Source of the DNA: Peristeroidobacter agariperforans
Lineage (GTDB): Bacteria; Pseudomonadota; Gammaproteobacteria; Steroidobacterales; Steroidobacteraceae
DNA: 64,000 nt
Direction of reading: 5' to 3'
Assembly: GCF_004138335.1 (NCBI RefSeq)
Contig: NZ_RYFW01000002.1
Span: 1-64,000, forward strand
Numbering within the stretch: the stretch's first letter is position 1; each line of letters begins with the position of its first letter. The notes under the pieces are model-generated. The model saw only the letters and a list, made by a program, of their open reading frames with translations, was not told the origin of the DNA and ran no database searches. Both the position numbers and the translations under genes were made by a program. This document shows positions 14,313 to 23,012 of this stretch, one piece after another.

Positions 14313-15632
14313 CTACGCGATGGTCTTCAGCACTGCTCCGATTCGCGTGATGAGCTCGTCGATCTGGGCTGTTGAGATGATCAACGGCGGCGAGAGTGCG
14401 ATGGTGTCGCCGGTGGTGCGGATCAGGATGCCTTTCTCGAAGCACTTCACCAGCGCTTCGTAGCCGCGCGCGCCGATTGCACTAGGGCGAGATTGCAGCT
14501 CGATGCCGGCAACCAGGCCGAGGTTACGAATGTCGATGACGTTCGGCGATGAGCGCAGCGAGTGAACCGCATCTTCCCACGCTTTTGCCAGTTCGGCGCC
14601 GCGCGTCAGCAAGCCTTCGCGTTCGTAGATTTCCTGAGTCGCGAGACCGGCGGCACAGGCGGCCGGATGCGCCGAGTAGGTGTAGCCGTGGAAGAGCTCG
14701 ATGCCGTCCGGGCCTTTCATGAACGCGTCGTAGATCTGTTTGCGCACGAACACCGCGCCCATCGGAATCGCGCCGTTGGTTAGCCCCTTCGCGGTCGTGA
14801 TGATGTCGGGCATCACGTCGAAATACTGTGCGCCGAACGCAGTGCCCAGGCGGCCGAAGCCGGTGATGACTTCATCGAAGATCAGCAGGATGCCGTGCTT
14901 GTCGCAGATGGCCCGCAGTTTTTGCAGATAGCCCTTCGGCGGAAGAATGACACCCGCCGAGCCCGCCATCGGTTCGACGATCACGGCAGCGATGGTCGAC
15001 GCATCGTGTAGCGCCACCAAGCGCTCCAAGTCATCCGCGAGATGGACGCCCCATTCGGGCAAGCCGCGAGTGAATGCGTTGTGCTCGATATCGAGCGTGT
15101 GCCGCAGATGGTCCACGCCCGGCAGCATCGCGCCGAAGTACTTGCGATTGTTCGACAGGCCGCCAACCGAGATGCCGCCGAAGCCGACGCCGTGATAGCC
15201 CTTCTCGCGACCGATCAGTCGCTGCCGTGAGGCGTCGCCTTTGACGCGGTGATACGCGATCGCAATTTTCAGCGCGGTGTCCACCGATTCCGAGCCCGAG
15301 TTGGTGAAGAACACATGATTCAGATCGCCCGGCGTGAGCTTGATGAGACGGTTCGCCAGCTCGAAGCCGGCCGGATGGCCCATCTGAAAAGTCGGTGCGT
15401 AATCCAAGGTCGCCATCTGCTCGGCGACGGCGGCGGTGATCTCTTTGCGGCCATGGCCGGCATTTACGCACCAGAGGCCGGCGCAGCCGTCGAGCACCTT
15501 GCGGCCATCGGGCGTCCAGTAGTGCATGCCTTCGGCTCGGGCCAGCAGGCGGGGTTGATCTTTGAATTGCCGATTCGCGGTGAACGGCATCCAGAAGGCT
15601 TCGAGGGCGTCGCGCGTGAGGGCCGAAGACAT
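14313..15632 (-). CDS. class III aminotransferase, omega-amino acid--pyruvate type
   Basis: 439 residues, the usual length of the beta-alanine/omega-amino acid--pyruvate transaminases (BauA/OapT). Landmarks: the N-terminal FWMPFTANRQFK, GLWCVNAGHG, the PLP phosphate-cup TNSGSESVDTALK, the catalytic region IFDEVITGFGR with Asp contacting the PLP ring nitrogen, TTAKGLTNGAIPMGAVFV with the Schiff-base Lys, and HGYTYSAHPAACAA. It is expected to move the amino group of beta-alanine or another omega-amine to pyruvate. The gene diverges from a PuuR-like regulator, and the shared region carries paired TGGACAC sites, so control by that regulator is likely. The context is polyamine/beta-alanine catabolism. 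Confidence 0.88.
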   Translation of the reverse strand: MSSALTRDALEAFWMPFTANRQFKDQPRLLARAEGMHYWTPDGRKVLDGCAGLWCVNAGHGRKEITAAVAEQMATLDYAPTFQMGHPAGFELANRLIKLTPGDLNHVFFTNSGSESVDTALKIAIAYHRVKGDASRQRLIGREKGYHGVGFGGISVGGLSNNRKYFGAMLPGVDHLRHTLDIEHNAFTRGLPEWGVHLADDLERLVALHDASTIAAVIVEPMAGSAGVILPPKGYLQKLRAICDKHGILLIFDEVITGFGRLGTAFGAQYFDVMPDIITTAKGLTNGAIPMGAVFVRKQIYDAFMKGPDGIELFHGYTYSAHPAACAAGLATQEIYEREGLLTRGAELAKAWEDAVHSLRSSPNVIDIRNLGLVAGIELQSRPSAIGARGYEALVKCFEKGILIRTTGDTIALSPPLIISTAQIDELITRIGAVLKTIA

Positions 15633-15680
15633 GGGAACCGCCTGTTTCGCTGGAGGACGGGGAGCGTGCCGATGATAAGA

Positions 15681-15757
15681 AAAATGGACACGCGGCTCAA
15701 ATGTGCCCAGGGTCCACGCCGAAAAGATGGTGGGTGTCCAAGAAAATTGTCTATTAT
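15681..15757. promoter_or_regulatory. divergent control region with paired TGGACAC sites
   Basis: TGGACAC (15685-15691) and its complement GTGTCCA (15734-15740) face each other, each flanked on the outer or inner side by an A/T-rich AAGAAAA-type run. A TATTAT hexamer lies at 15752-15757. The region separates the aminotransferase and regulator starts, so it is a reasonable operator for the XRE-cupin protein. Binding is inferred. Confidence 0.45.
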
Positions 15758-15787
15758 CCTAAACACTTCCCTGGAGCGAGGCGGCCC

Positions 15788-16336
15788 ATGAGCATCGATG
15801 TAGGCGGTCATCTGAAGGCGGTCCGCATGATGTACGGGCTGTCCCAGCGCGAGCTGGCCAAGCGCGCCGGCGTCACCAACGGCACCATTTCGCTGATCGA
15901 GCAGAATCGGGTCAGCCCCTCGGTGAGCTCGCTGAAGAAGGTGCTGGACGGCGTGCCGATGTCGCTCGCCGACTTCTTCACCTTGGATTTGCAGGAAACT
16001 CCCCAAGTGTTCTACGCCCGCGAGGAGCTGGCGGACATCGGCGACCGCGACGTGTCGCTCCGGCTGGTGGCGGCGAAGCGGACCAATCGCGCCATGACTA
16101 TCATGCACGAACGGTATCGGCCGAAGGCGGACACCGGCGCGGACATGCTGAGTCACAAGGGCGAAGAGGGCGGCATCATTCTGACGGGCCATATTGAATT
16201 GACCGTCGGTGGTCAAAGCAGAGTGCTCGGGCCCGGAGACGCGTACTATTTCGCCAGCGCGGTTCCGCACCGGTTCCGCAATGTCGGCGAGGAGCCCTGC
16301 GAAATCGTCAGTGCCAGCACGCCGCCGACTTTCTGA
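15788..16336 (+). CDS. puuR: PuuR-like XRE-cupin transcriptional regulator
   Basis: 182 residues from ATG 15788, preceded by GGAGCGAGG. Residues ~6-62 form an XRE helix-turn-helix (AVRMMYGLSQRELAKRAGVT, then SLIEQNRVSPSVSSLKKVLD) and residues ~105-180 a cupin sensor (GGIILTGHIELTVGG, LGPGDAYYFASAVPHRFRN). Size and domain order match PuuR, the putrescine-responsive repressor of E. coli (185 residues), and the surrounding genes are polyamine genes. The ligand is inferred. It lies 33 bases before aguB, probably in one transcript with aguB and rlmKL, and diverges from the aminotransferase. Confidence 0.82.
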   Translation: MSIDVGGHLKAVRMMYGLSQRELAKRAGVTNGTISLIEQNRVSPSVSSLKKVLDGVPMSLADFFTLDLQETPQVFYAREELADIGDRDVSLRLVAAKRTNRAMTIMHERYRPKADTGADMLSHKGEEGGIILTGHIELTVGGQSRVLGPGDAYYFASAVPHRFRNVGEEPCEIVSASTPPTF

Positions 16337-16369
16337 ACTTTTCCGCTTCCGAGCGCCTAACAACACGCC

Positions 16370-17245
16370 ATGAAGACCACCGTTGCCGCCACCCAATTCG
16401 CCAGCACGCCGGATCGCACGGCCAATCTCGCCACCGCCGAGCGACTGGTGCGTGAGTCGGCCAGGCAGGGCGCGAACATCATCCTGATCCAGGAGCTGTT
16501 CGAGACGCCGTATTTTTGTAAGGAGCACGACCCGAAGTGTTTCGCGGTGGCGATGCCCATTGCAGAGAACCCGGCCGTGCGTCGCTTTCAGGATCTGGCG
16601 CGTGAGTTGAACGTCGTGCTCCCGTGCAGCGTGTATGAGCGTGCGGGCAATGCGTTCTACAACTCGGTTGCCATCATCGACGCCGACGGCTCGCTGCTCG
16701 GCACCTATCGTAAGGCGCACATTCCAGAGAGCCCGGGCTATCACGAGAAGTTTTATTTCTCGCCTGGCGACACGGGCTTCAAAGTGTGGCCAACGCGCTT
16801 CGGCACCATCGGCGTGGCGATCTGCTGGGATCAGTGGTTCCCCGAGTCGGCGCGCGCCATGGCCGTGCAAGGCGCGGAGATTCTTTTCTATCCGACGGCC
16901 ATCGGTTCGGAGCCGCAGGATCTGAGCATCGACTCCCGCGATCATTGGCAGCGCGCGATGCAGGGCCACGCCGCATCCAACATCATGCCGCTGGTGGCCT
17001 CCAATCGAGTCGGCACCGAGAAGGGTGCGAACTGGACGGTGACCTACTACGGCTCGTCGTTCATCGCGGACCAGACCGGTGCGATCGTCAAGCAGGCGGC
17101 GCGCGAGGGCGAGGCGGTCTTGACCGCGACATTCGATCTCGATGCGATCCGCAACTACCGCCAGGCTTGGGGCGTGTTTCGCGATCGTCGTCCCGAGCTG
17201 TACGGGCCCATCATGACGCTCGACGGCCAACAGCGAGCGCGCTAA
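16370..17245 (+). CDS. aguB: N-carbamoylputrescine amidase
   Basis: 291 residues, typical for AguB. It is a nitrilase-superfamily amidase with the E-K-C triad visible: IQELFETPYFC (Glu), YRKAHIPESPGYHEKFYF (Lys) and GVAICWDQWFPE (Cys). These flanks are characteristic of the N-carbamoylputrescine branch, which hydrolyses N-carbamoylputrescine to putrescine, CO2 and ammonia. Its usual partner, agmatine deiminase (AguA), is not in the window. The gene follows the PuuR-like regulator and precedes rlmKL by 9 bases, so the three are probably co-transcribed. Confidence 0.93.
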   Translation: MKTTVAATQFASTPDRTANLATAERLVRESARQGANIILIQELFETPYFCKEHDPKCFAVAMPIAENPAVRRFQDLARELNVVLPCSVYERAGNAFYNSVAIIDADGSLLGTYRKAHIPESPGYHEKFYFSPGDTGFKVWPTRFGTIGVAICWDQWFPESARAMAVQGAEILFYPTAIGSEPQDLSIDSRDHWQRAMQGHAASNIMPLVASNRVGTEKGANWTVTYYGSSFIADQTGAIVKQAAREGEAVLTATFDLDAIRNYRQAWGVFRDRRPELYGPIMTLDGQQRAR

Positions 17246-17254
17246 GTCACATTC

Positions 17255-19477
17255 ATGCAAATTTTCGTTTCGTGTCCGCCGGGCGTCGCGGATCTCACTG
17301 CCGCGGAGCTGCGTAATTGCGGCGCGACTCAGATTCGCGAGTTCAAGCTTGGCGTCCAGGCCGAAGGCTCGCTCGAAGTCGCTTATCGCGCGTGTCTGTG
17401 GTCGCGTACCGCGAGTCGTGTGTTGTTGCCGCTCGGCACCTTTCCAGCCGCGACTCAAGATCAGCTGTATGAGGGTGTCGCCAGCATCGACTGGCAACAG
17501 CACATGCGTCCGAATGGCACGATTGCCATCGACTTCGGGGGCGCCTCGAGCGGCATCACGCACACGCATTTCGGCGCGCTGAAAACCAAGGACGCCATCG
17601 TCGATCAGTTTCGTGAGCGCACCGGCGAACGGCCCTCGGTGCAGCTGGAGCAGCCCGACGTTCGTATCGATGTGCGTGTCGATCGCGACCGCGCCACGGT
17701 GAGCCTGGATCTTTCTGGCGACAGTCTGCATCGACGCGCCTATCGCGCTCGAGGTGTCGCTGCCCCGTTGAAGGAAAATCTTGCCGCCACCGTGTTGCTT
17801 CGCTGTGGCTGGCCAGCCATCGCGGAAGAGGGCGGCGATCTGGTCGATCCCATGTGCGGCTCGGGCACCTTGCCCATCGAAGCGGCGCTCATGGCGCTGG
17901 ACATTGCGCCCGGGCTGCTGCGCAGCTACTTCGGTTTCATCGGCTGGCGTGGTCATGATCGCGCGTTGTGGGAGCGGCTGATCCAGGAAGCTCGCGACCG
18001 TCGAGAAGCAGCGGCGACGAGAAAAGTCACATTGCGCGGCTACGATGCCGATGCGACGGCCGTGCGCGCGGCCATCGAGAACGTCGAGCGGGCGAAGCTG
18101 CGCGGCGTTGTCCATATCGAACGACGCGACCTCGAGCAGCTGACGCGCCAGAGCGAGGCGGCAACCGGGTTGGTGGTCACGAATCCTCCGTATGGCGAGC
18201 GCATCGGCGAACAGGAGCGGCTACAGGTCCTGTATCAAACATTAGGCGCGAAGCTGCGCGAGCACTTCGAAGGTTGGAAAGCTGCGGTGCTGACCGGTAA
18301 CCCGCCGCTCGCCAAGGCGGTGGGCATCAATGCGCGTCGCACGCATACGCTTTTCAACGGACGCATCGAATGCCGGCTGTTGCGCTTCGATGTCACGCCA
18401 GGCGACTACATCGGCGAGCGCAAGCCGCCGCCGGATGCGGCCGAGATTCGCGAGCGGCCTGGCGCACAAATGTTCGCCAATCGATTACGCAAGAATCTGA
18501 AGTCGATGCAGGACTGGGCGCGGCGCGAGAACGTCGATTGCTATCGAATCTACGATGCCGACATGCCCGAGTACGCATTCGCCATCGATCAATACAGCAG
18601 TGGCGAGGCCGATCGCTGGGTGGTCGTGCAGGAATACGCGCCACCGAAGACCATCGAGCCCAGGGCTGCGAGGCAGCGCCGAAACGAGGCGCTCGCGGTG
18701 ATTCCGCACGAGCTGGGTCTCGCCGAGGATCGACTGTTCATCCGCGAGCGCCGCCAGCAAAAAGACGGCACTCAATATGAAAAGCTGGATAACGAGCGCG
18801 AATATCACATCGTTCGCGAGCAGCCGTATCGCTTCGCGGTTAACTTCACCGATTATCTGGATACGGGCTTGTTTCTCGATCATCGGTTGACGCGCCGTTA
18901 TGTGGGCGAGCTGGCTCGTGGCAAACGGTTTCTGAATTTGTTTGCGTACACGGGCACGGCGACGGTGTACGCCGCCGGCGGCGGCGCCACGTCATCGACC
19001 ACAGTCGACATGTCGCGCACCTATCTCGACTGGGCCAAGCGCAACCTTGCTTTGAACAATCTGGCGGGACCGGAGCACGGCTTCGTGCAGGCCGATTGTC
19101 TGGCCTGGCTGCAGGACCAACGGGACAAGTCGCGCCGTTGGGATCTGATGTTCATCGATCCGCCGACGCATTCACGCTCCAAGCGCATGGAACAGGATTT
19201 CGACGTGCAGCGGGATCACGTCCAGTTATTGACGCTTGCTGCGGAGCTGTTGGCCCCCGGCGGCACCATTGTGTTTTCGAATAATTACACGCGTTTTCGT
19301 CTGGATCGCGACGGGCTCGCAGCGTTCGAGATCGAAGACATCGGCCGGCGCACGCTGCCGAAGGACTTCGAGCGCAATCCGCGCATCCATGCCTGTTATG
19401 TCTTACGGCATCGCGCAGCGACCGATGCGCTTGCAGGAGTTACTGAAAATTCTGCTGGCGGAGCGGCCGTGCGCTGA
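17255..19477 (+). CDS. rlmL: bifunctional 23S rRNA methyltransferase RlmKL
   Basis: 740 residues, the size of the fused gammaproteobacterial enzyme. The N-terminal half has a THUMP domain and the RlmL module for m2G2445, with SAM motif VDPMCGSGTLPIEAAL and catalytic VVTNPPYGERIG. The C-terminal RlmK module for m7G2069 carries FTDYLDTGLFLDHR, FLNLFAYTGTATVYAA and FIDPPTHSRSKRM. Both active sites look complete. The gene follows aguB closely. There is no sign of fusion breakage. Confidence 0.95.
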   Translation: MQIFVSCPPGVADLTAAELRNCGATQIREFKLGVQAEGSLEVAYRACLWSRTASRVLLPLGTFPAATQDQLYEGVASIDWQQHMRPNGTIAIDFGGASSGITHTHFGALKTKDAIVDQFRERTGERPSVQLEQPDVRIDVRVDRDRATVSLDLSGDSLHRRAYRARGVAAPLKENLAATVLLRCGWPAIAEEGGDLVDPMCGSGTLPIEAALMALDIAPGLLRSYFGFIGWRGHDRALWERLIQEARDRREAAATRKVTLRGYDADATAVRAAIENVERAKLRGVVHIERRDLEQLTRQSEAATGLVVTNPPYGERIGEQERLQVLYQTLGAKLREHFEGWKAAVLTGNPPLAKAVGINARRTHTLFNGRIECRLLRFDVTPGDYIGERKPPPDAAEIRERPGAQMFANRLRKNLKSMQDWARRENVDCYRIYDADMPEYAFAIDQYSSGEADRWVVVQEYAPPKTIEPRAARQRRNEALAVIPHELGLAEDRLFIRERRQQKDGTQYEKLDNEREYHIVREQPYRFAVNFTDYLDTGLFLDHRLTRRYVGELARGKRFLNLFAYTGTATVYAAGGGATSSTTVDMSRTYLDWAKRNLALNNLAGPEHGFVQADCLAWLQDQRDKSRRWDLMFIDPPTHSRSKRMEQDFDVQRDHVQLLTLAAELLAPGGTIVFSNNYTRFRLDRDGLAAFEIEDIGRRTLPKDFERNPRIHACYVLRHRAATDALAGVTENSAGGAAVR

Positions 19478-19670
19478 GCGAAAGACCCCCACTTGCAGTG
19501 GGGCTAACGTCCACCGCGAACGCAGCCTTCACGGAAATGCTGCGCCAGATCGCTCAAAAAGCGTCAAATACGGGTGCCAGCGCATTGCTATGACGGACCT
19601 GTTGCAGCACAATTGCGGCCGCGTTACAGGCCCTAGTCTGGCCATTTACCCCATTTCCGAAGTGATTGTT

Positions 19671-20045
19671 ATGAGCGGCGACCCGTTCCAGGTTCATTTT
19701 CATCCCAAGCTGGGCGTGGTGATCTACGACCCCGTCGCACAGATGGGCTTGGCCCGCGAACAGATGCGCTTGTTCAAGGTTGGCTCGATGACCTCGAGCA
19801 CCTTCATGCGCGGCATCGTCAGCAAGGATCTGAGCGCTTGCACGGGAGAAACAGCCGATCAGAGCGCGGCTGCGGTGGAATCGTATCGGAACGCCCGCAC
19901 CGGCCGTCGCAAGCCGTACTGCGAGTCGTGCCGCCGTCATTACGGCTCGGTGGACTTCACCGTTTGCACCGATTGCAGCAGCATCCGTTGCACTTGTGGC
20001 ACCTGCAGCTGCGCGTCCAGCTCGCGTCGTCGCAAAGCTGCGTAA
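19671..20045 (+). CDS. small protein with a C-terminal Cys-rich (zinc-binding) tail
   Basis: 124 residues from ATG 19671; longer in-frame starts run back into rlmKL. The first ~65 residues read MSGDPFQVHFHPKLGVVIYD, then AQMGLAREQMRLFKVGS, with no membrane segment. The C-terminus holds eight Cys in 31 residues (C84, C87, C99, C102, C107, C109, C112, C114), beginning with two C-x2-C pairs, and ends in a basic RRRKAA. Such a cluster could bind one or two zinc ions or an iron-sulfur cluster. No family is recognised. A terminator follows, so it is separate from queD. The ribosome site is weak. Confidence 0.6.
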   Translation: MSGDPFQVHFHPKLGVVIYDPVAQMGLAREQMRLFKVGSMTSSTFMRGIVSKDLSACTGETADQSAAAVESYRNARTGRRKPYCESCRRHYGSVDFTVCTDCSSIRCTCGTCSCASSSRRRKAA

Positions 20046-20070
20046 AGTTTTTGCAGCTGAGATAATCGAA

Positions 20071-20094
20071 AGGCGCCGCTTGCGGCGCCTTTTT
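20071..20094 (+). terminator. intrinsic terminator before queD
   Basis: AGGCGCC(GC) 20071-20079 pairs with (GC)GGCGCCT 20082-20090, followed by TTTTT. It ends five bases before the queD start codon, so queD needs a promoter upstream of or overlapping it, or readthrough. Confidence 0.85.
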
Positions 20095-20099
20095 CACAT

Positions 20100-20456
20100 A
20101 TGAACATTTTCCGTGTCTTCACCATCGAGGCTGCGCACCGCCTGCCGAACGTTCCGGCCGGGCACAAGTGCTCGCGCCTGCACGGCCACTCGTTTCGCAT
20201 CGAGCTGCACGTCAGCGGCGAGGTCGATCCGGTCACCGGCTGGGTGATGGATTTCGCCGAGGTGAAGGCGGCGTTTCAGCCCATCTACGATCGGCTCGAT
20301 CATCATTACTTGAACGAGATCGAGGGGCTGGAGAATCCCACCAGCGAGAATCTGGCGCGCTGGGTGTGGCGGCAGGCCAAGCCGGTGCTGCCGCTGCTGG
20401 CCAAGGTAGTAATTCACGAGACCTGCACCAGCGGCTGCGAATACCGCGGCGAGTAA
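20100..20456 (+). CDS. queD: 6-carboxy-5,6,7,8-tetrahydropterin synthase
   Basis: 118 residues. QueD/PTPS fold: zinc-binding His in FTIEAAHRL and SRLHGHSF, catalytic Cys in HKCSRLHGH, and the [10 protein letters not shown] and [10 protein letters not shown] motifs, with the conserved Glu in [11 protein letters not shown]. It converts dihydroneopterin triphosphate to 6-carboxytetrahydropterin in queuosine synthesis. Other queuosine genes (queC, queE) are not in the window. The start lies immediately after a terminator hairpin with no separate ribosome site visible, which is unusual. Confidence 0.93.
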   Translation: MNIFRVFTIEAAHRLPNVPAGHKCSRLHGHSFRIELHVSGEVDPVTGWVMDFAEVKAAFQPIYDRLDHHYLNEIEGLENPTSENLARWVWRQAKPVLPLLAKVVIHETCTSGCEYRGE

Positions 20457-20464
20457 GCGGTTGT

Positions 20465-22870
20465 TCAGCCCGTCAGGGTCGCGAACGTCGTCTGGATGGC
20501 GGTGAGGCTCACCGGCTTCACCAGGTGGGCTTCGAAGCCGGAATCGGCAGAGCGTTGTTTGTCTCCGGCGAGGCCATAGCCCGTTACTGCGATCAATCGC
20601 GCCTGCGGGACGATGGCCTTCAAGCGGCGCGCCACTTCATAACCATCCATTTCCGGCAGGCCGATGTCCAGCAGCACGAACTGCGGATTGAATCGGGCCG
20701 CTTGTTCCAACGCATCAGAGCCGGAGTACGCGGTCAACGTGGCGTGCTGTTCGAGCTGCAGTAACAACGCGAGCGAATCGGCGGCGTCGCGATTGTCATC
20801 GACGATCATGACGCGCGCGGGACCACCGTCGTCTGCGCTCTCGTCTGTGGGCGTATCGTGCGTTTCGTTCGCAAGCGGCATGCGCAGGGTGAACGTCGAT
20901 CCATGGCCCATGCCGGGACTGCTGCCGGTCACGGTCCCGCCTTGCATCTCCATGAGCATGCGACATACCGCGAGTCCGATGCCCAGCCCGCCTTGCGAGC
21001 GATCCAGCCCGCGCTCGCCCTGTTCGAACAACTCGAACGCACGAGGAATCAGCTCAGCGGGCATGCCTATCCCGTTGTCCGTGATCGACACGACCGCCGC
21101 ACCGTTCTCGGTCATGGTTCGCACGTTGATCTCGCCGCCCGGGTCCGTGTACTTCACGGCGTTTGTCACGAGATTCGCGATGCACTGTGCGAGCCGCACC
21201 TTGTCCGCGTCGACCCAGAGCGGCTCCGGGCACATGCTCAAGGTGAGCCGATGTTTCTTTTCCTGAACCAGCGGCTGCGTGGTCTCGAGCGCGACGTCGA
21301 TGCAGGACTGTAACGCGACGCGCTCCCGATTGATCTCGATGCGGCCTTGGGTGATTCGCGAGACATCCAGCAAGTCATCCAGCAAATGGCCAAGCTGGCC
21401 GATCTGTCGTTCCACGATGCCGATCAACGATTGTTCTTTCTCGCGATTCACAGCCAGCCGCGACAACGCCTGCGCGGCGTTGCCGATGGCGGCGGCAGGA
21501 TTTCGCAGCTCGTGACTCAGCATCGCGAGGAATTCGTCCTTGCGCGCGTTGGCGTCACGTAAGCACGCTTCGCTCTCACGCAGCAGACGTTGCGAGTTGA
21601 TCTGGTCGGTGATGTCGATGGCGACGGCGAGGCCTTGCACCGCGCGGCCCTGATCGTCCGCGACGAAATTCCCGAACAGACTCACCCAGACAATGCTCCC
21701 GTCTTTACGGATATAGCGCGTCTCGACGGTGTAGTCGTCGAGCTTGCCGGCGACGACTTGCTGCGCCAACACCCGATCGCGCGTGATGTCTTCCGGATGA
21801 GTGAGATCCTGCCAGCACTTGGTGTAAAGCTCTTCGGGGCTATAGCCGGTGAGCTTGCAGAAGGCCCGATTGACGTATTCGAACTTGCCGTCCAGCGAGT
21901 GGTGGGCGACTCCGACCGGCGCATGGTCTAGCAACGCGCGCTGGCGTGCTTCGCTGTGCCTGAGTGCGGCTTCCGCCCGCTTGCGTTCGGTGATGTTGGT
22001 GCCGGAGCTGACGACGCAGTCCGGCCCCATCGGAAACAGCGTGATGTAAAAATCCTTCTCGCCATGCTGCCCTTCGTAACGAAGGACCCGCCGTGTCTGC
22101 AGCACTTGCGCGCCCTGCGCGATGGCGCGGCTCGCCTGCTCCGGATCGAAAATCTCGGTGAGCAGACAACCGAGCAGCTGGTTGCGGGTGTAGCCGAGCA
22201 GTTCCAGCGAGTTCGTGTTCGCGTCACGGTACTGGAAGTCCACGATAGTTCCGCAAGGGTCGCGCACGGCTTGCAGCACGACGAACATCTCCGTGGGATG
22301 TTCGAAGACGGCGTGCAACTGCGCGTCGCGCTCGGCAATCGCGTTTGCGTGTCGAGCTTCCAGTTCGCTGCGCGCTTGAGTCAGCGAGTTGTTCAGCGCT
22401 TCTAGATGCCGCCGTCGCTGGTGCAGCTCCACCAGCACTGAGACCTTGGTGCGCAAGATCTCCGGCACGACCGGCACGGAAATGTAATCGATGGCGCCGA
22501 CTTCATAGCCTTTGAGCTGATCCAGCTCCGAGACATTCATGCCGGTCACGAAAATGATGGGCGTTCGCTCCCAGCGCGGGTGTTCGCGAATCACGCGAGC
22601 GGTCTCGAAGCCATCCATGTCCGGCATGTTCACGTCGAGCAGGATGAGCGCGAACTCGCGGCTCAACAGGTGCTTGAGTGCTTCTCTGCCCGACAGGGCG
22701 CGTACACAATCGACGTCCATGCCGGAAAGCACGGCCTCATATGTCAGCAGGCGAGCGGGCTGATCGTCGACGAGCAGAATGCTGGTGCGTGGCTTCGCCT
22801 CGGCCGAGGGGGCAGGAGTGGCGCCCGTCGAAGCTTCGGGCGCCGAGCCGGTATCCGTCGCCTGGTTCAT
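20465..22870 (-). CDS. cytoplasmic hybrid sensor histidine kinase (REC-PAS-PAS-HK-REC)
   Basis: 801 residues from ATG 22870 (a GTG at 22876 is possible). Domains in order: receiver ~30-145 (LILLDVNMPDMDG), helical linker, PAS ~190-310 (GYTRNQLLG), PAS-PAC ~315-435 (LTGYSPEELYTK, DGSIVWVSLFGNF), HisKA with the phospho-acceptor His (FLAMLSHELRNPAAA), HATPase_c (ITDNGIGMP, GGLGIGLAVCRML) and a C-terminal receiver (FVLLDIGLPEMDG). There is no TM segment, so it senses cytoplasmic signals. No paired response regulator is adjacent. It converges with queD, ending 8 bases from it. Confidence 0.9.
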   Translation of the reverse strand: MNQATDTGSAPEASTGATPAPSAEAKPRTSILLVDDQPARLLTYEAVLSGMDVDCVRALSGREALKHLLSREFALILLDVNMPDMDGFETARVIREHPRWERTPIIFVTGMNVSELDQLKGYEVGAIDYISVPVVPEILRTKVSVLVELHQRRRHLEALNNSLTQARSELEARHANAIAERDAQLHAVFEHPTEMFVVLQAVRDPCGTIVDFQYRDANTNSLELLGYTRNQLLGCLLTEIFDPEQASRAIAQGAQVLQTRRVLRYEGQHGEKDFYITLFPMGPDCVVSSGTNITERKRAEAALRHSEARQRALLDHAPVGVAHHSLDGKFEYVNRAFCKLTGYSPEELYTKCWQDLTHPEDITRDRVLAQQVVAGKLDDYTVETRYIRKDGSIVWVSLFGNFVADDQGRAVQGLAVAIDITDQINSQRLLRESEACLRDANARKDEFLAMLSHELRNPAAAIGNAAQALSRLAVNREKEQSLIGIVERQIGQLGHLLDDLLDVSRITQGRIEINRERVALQSCIDVALETTQPLVQEKKHRLTLSMCPEPLWVDADKVRLAQCIANLVTNAVKYTDPGGEINVRTMTENGAAVVSITDNGIGMPAELIPRAFELFEQGERGLDRSQGGLGIGLAVCRMLMEMQGGTVTGSSPGMGHGSTFTLRMPLANETHDTPTDESADDGGPARVMIVDDNRDAADSLALLLQLEQHATLTAYSGSDALEQAARFNPQFVLLDIGLPEMDGYEVARRLKAIVPQARLIAVTGYGLAGDKQRSADSGFEAHLVKPVSLTAIQTTFATLTG

Positions 22871-23012
22871 TCGCACACTGAGGTAACCTGGCCGCCGCGA
22901 TCGGCGACCAACTATGTTTTGTGGCGTCCGCAGGTAATCTCGGCTGCCAGACCCGCCGAGCGCGAATTGTAAATGCTCTAAAAAGAGAGAAGTTCCAGCG
23001 GCGCGCCGCTGG

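Noticed and set aside
15464-18115. 883-codon minus-strand open frame opposite puuR, aguB and rlmKL
   Set aside because: Long antisense frames arise from GC-rich codon bias; the plus strand carries three clear families with intact motifs.
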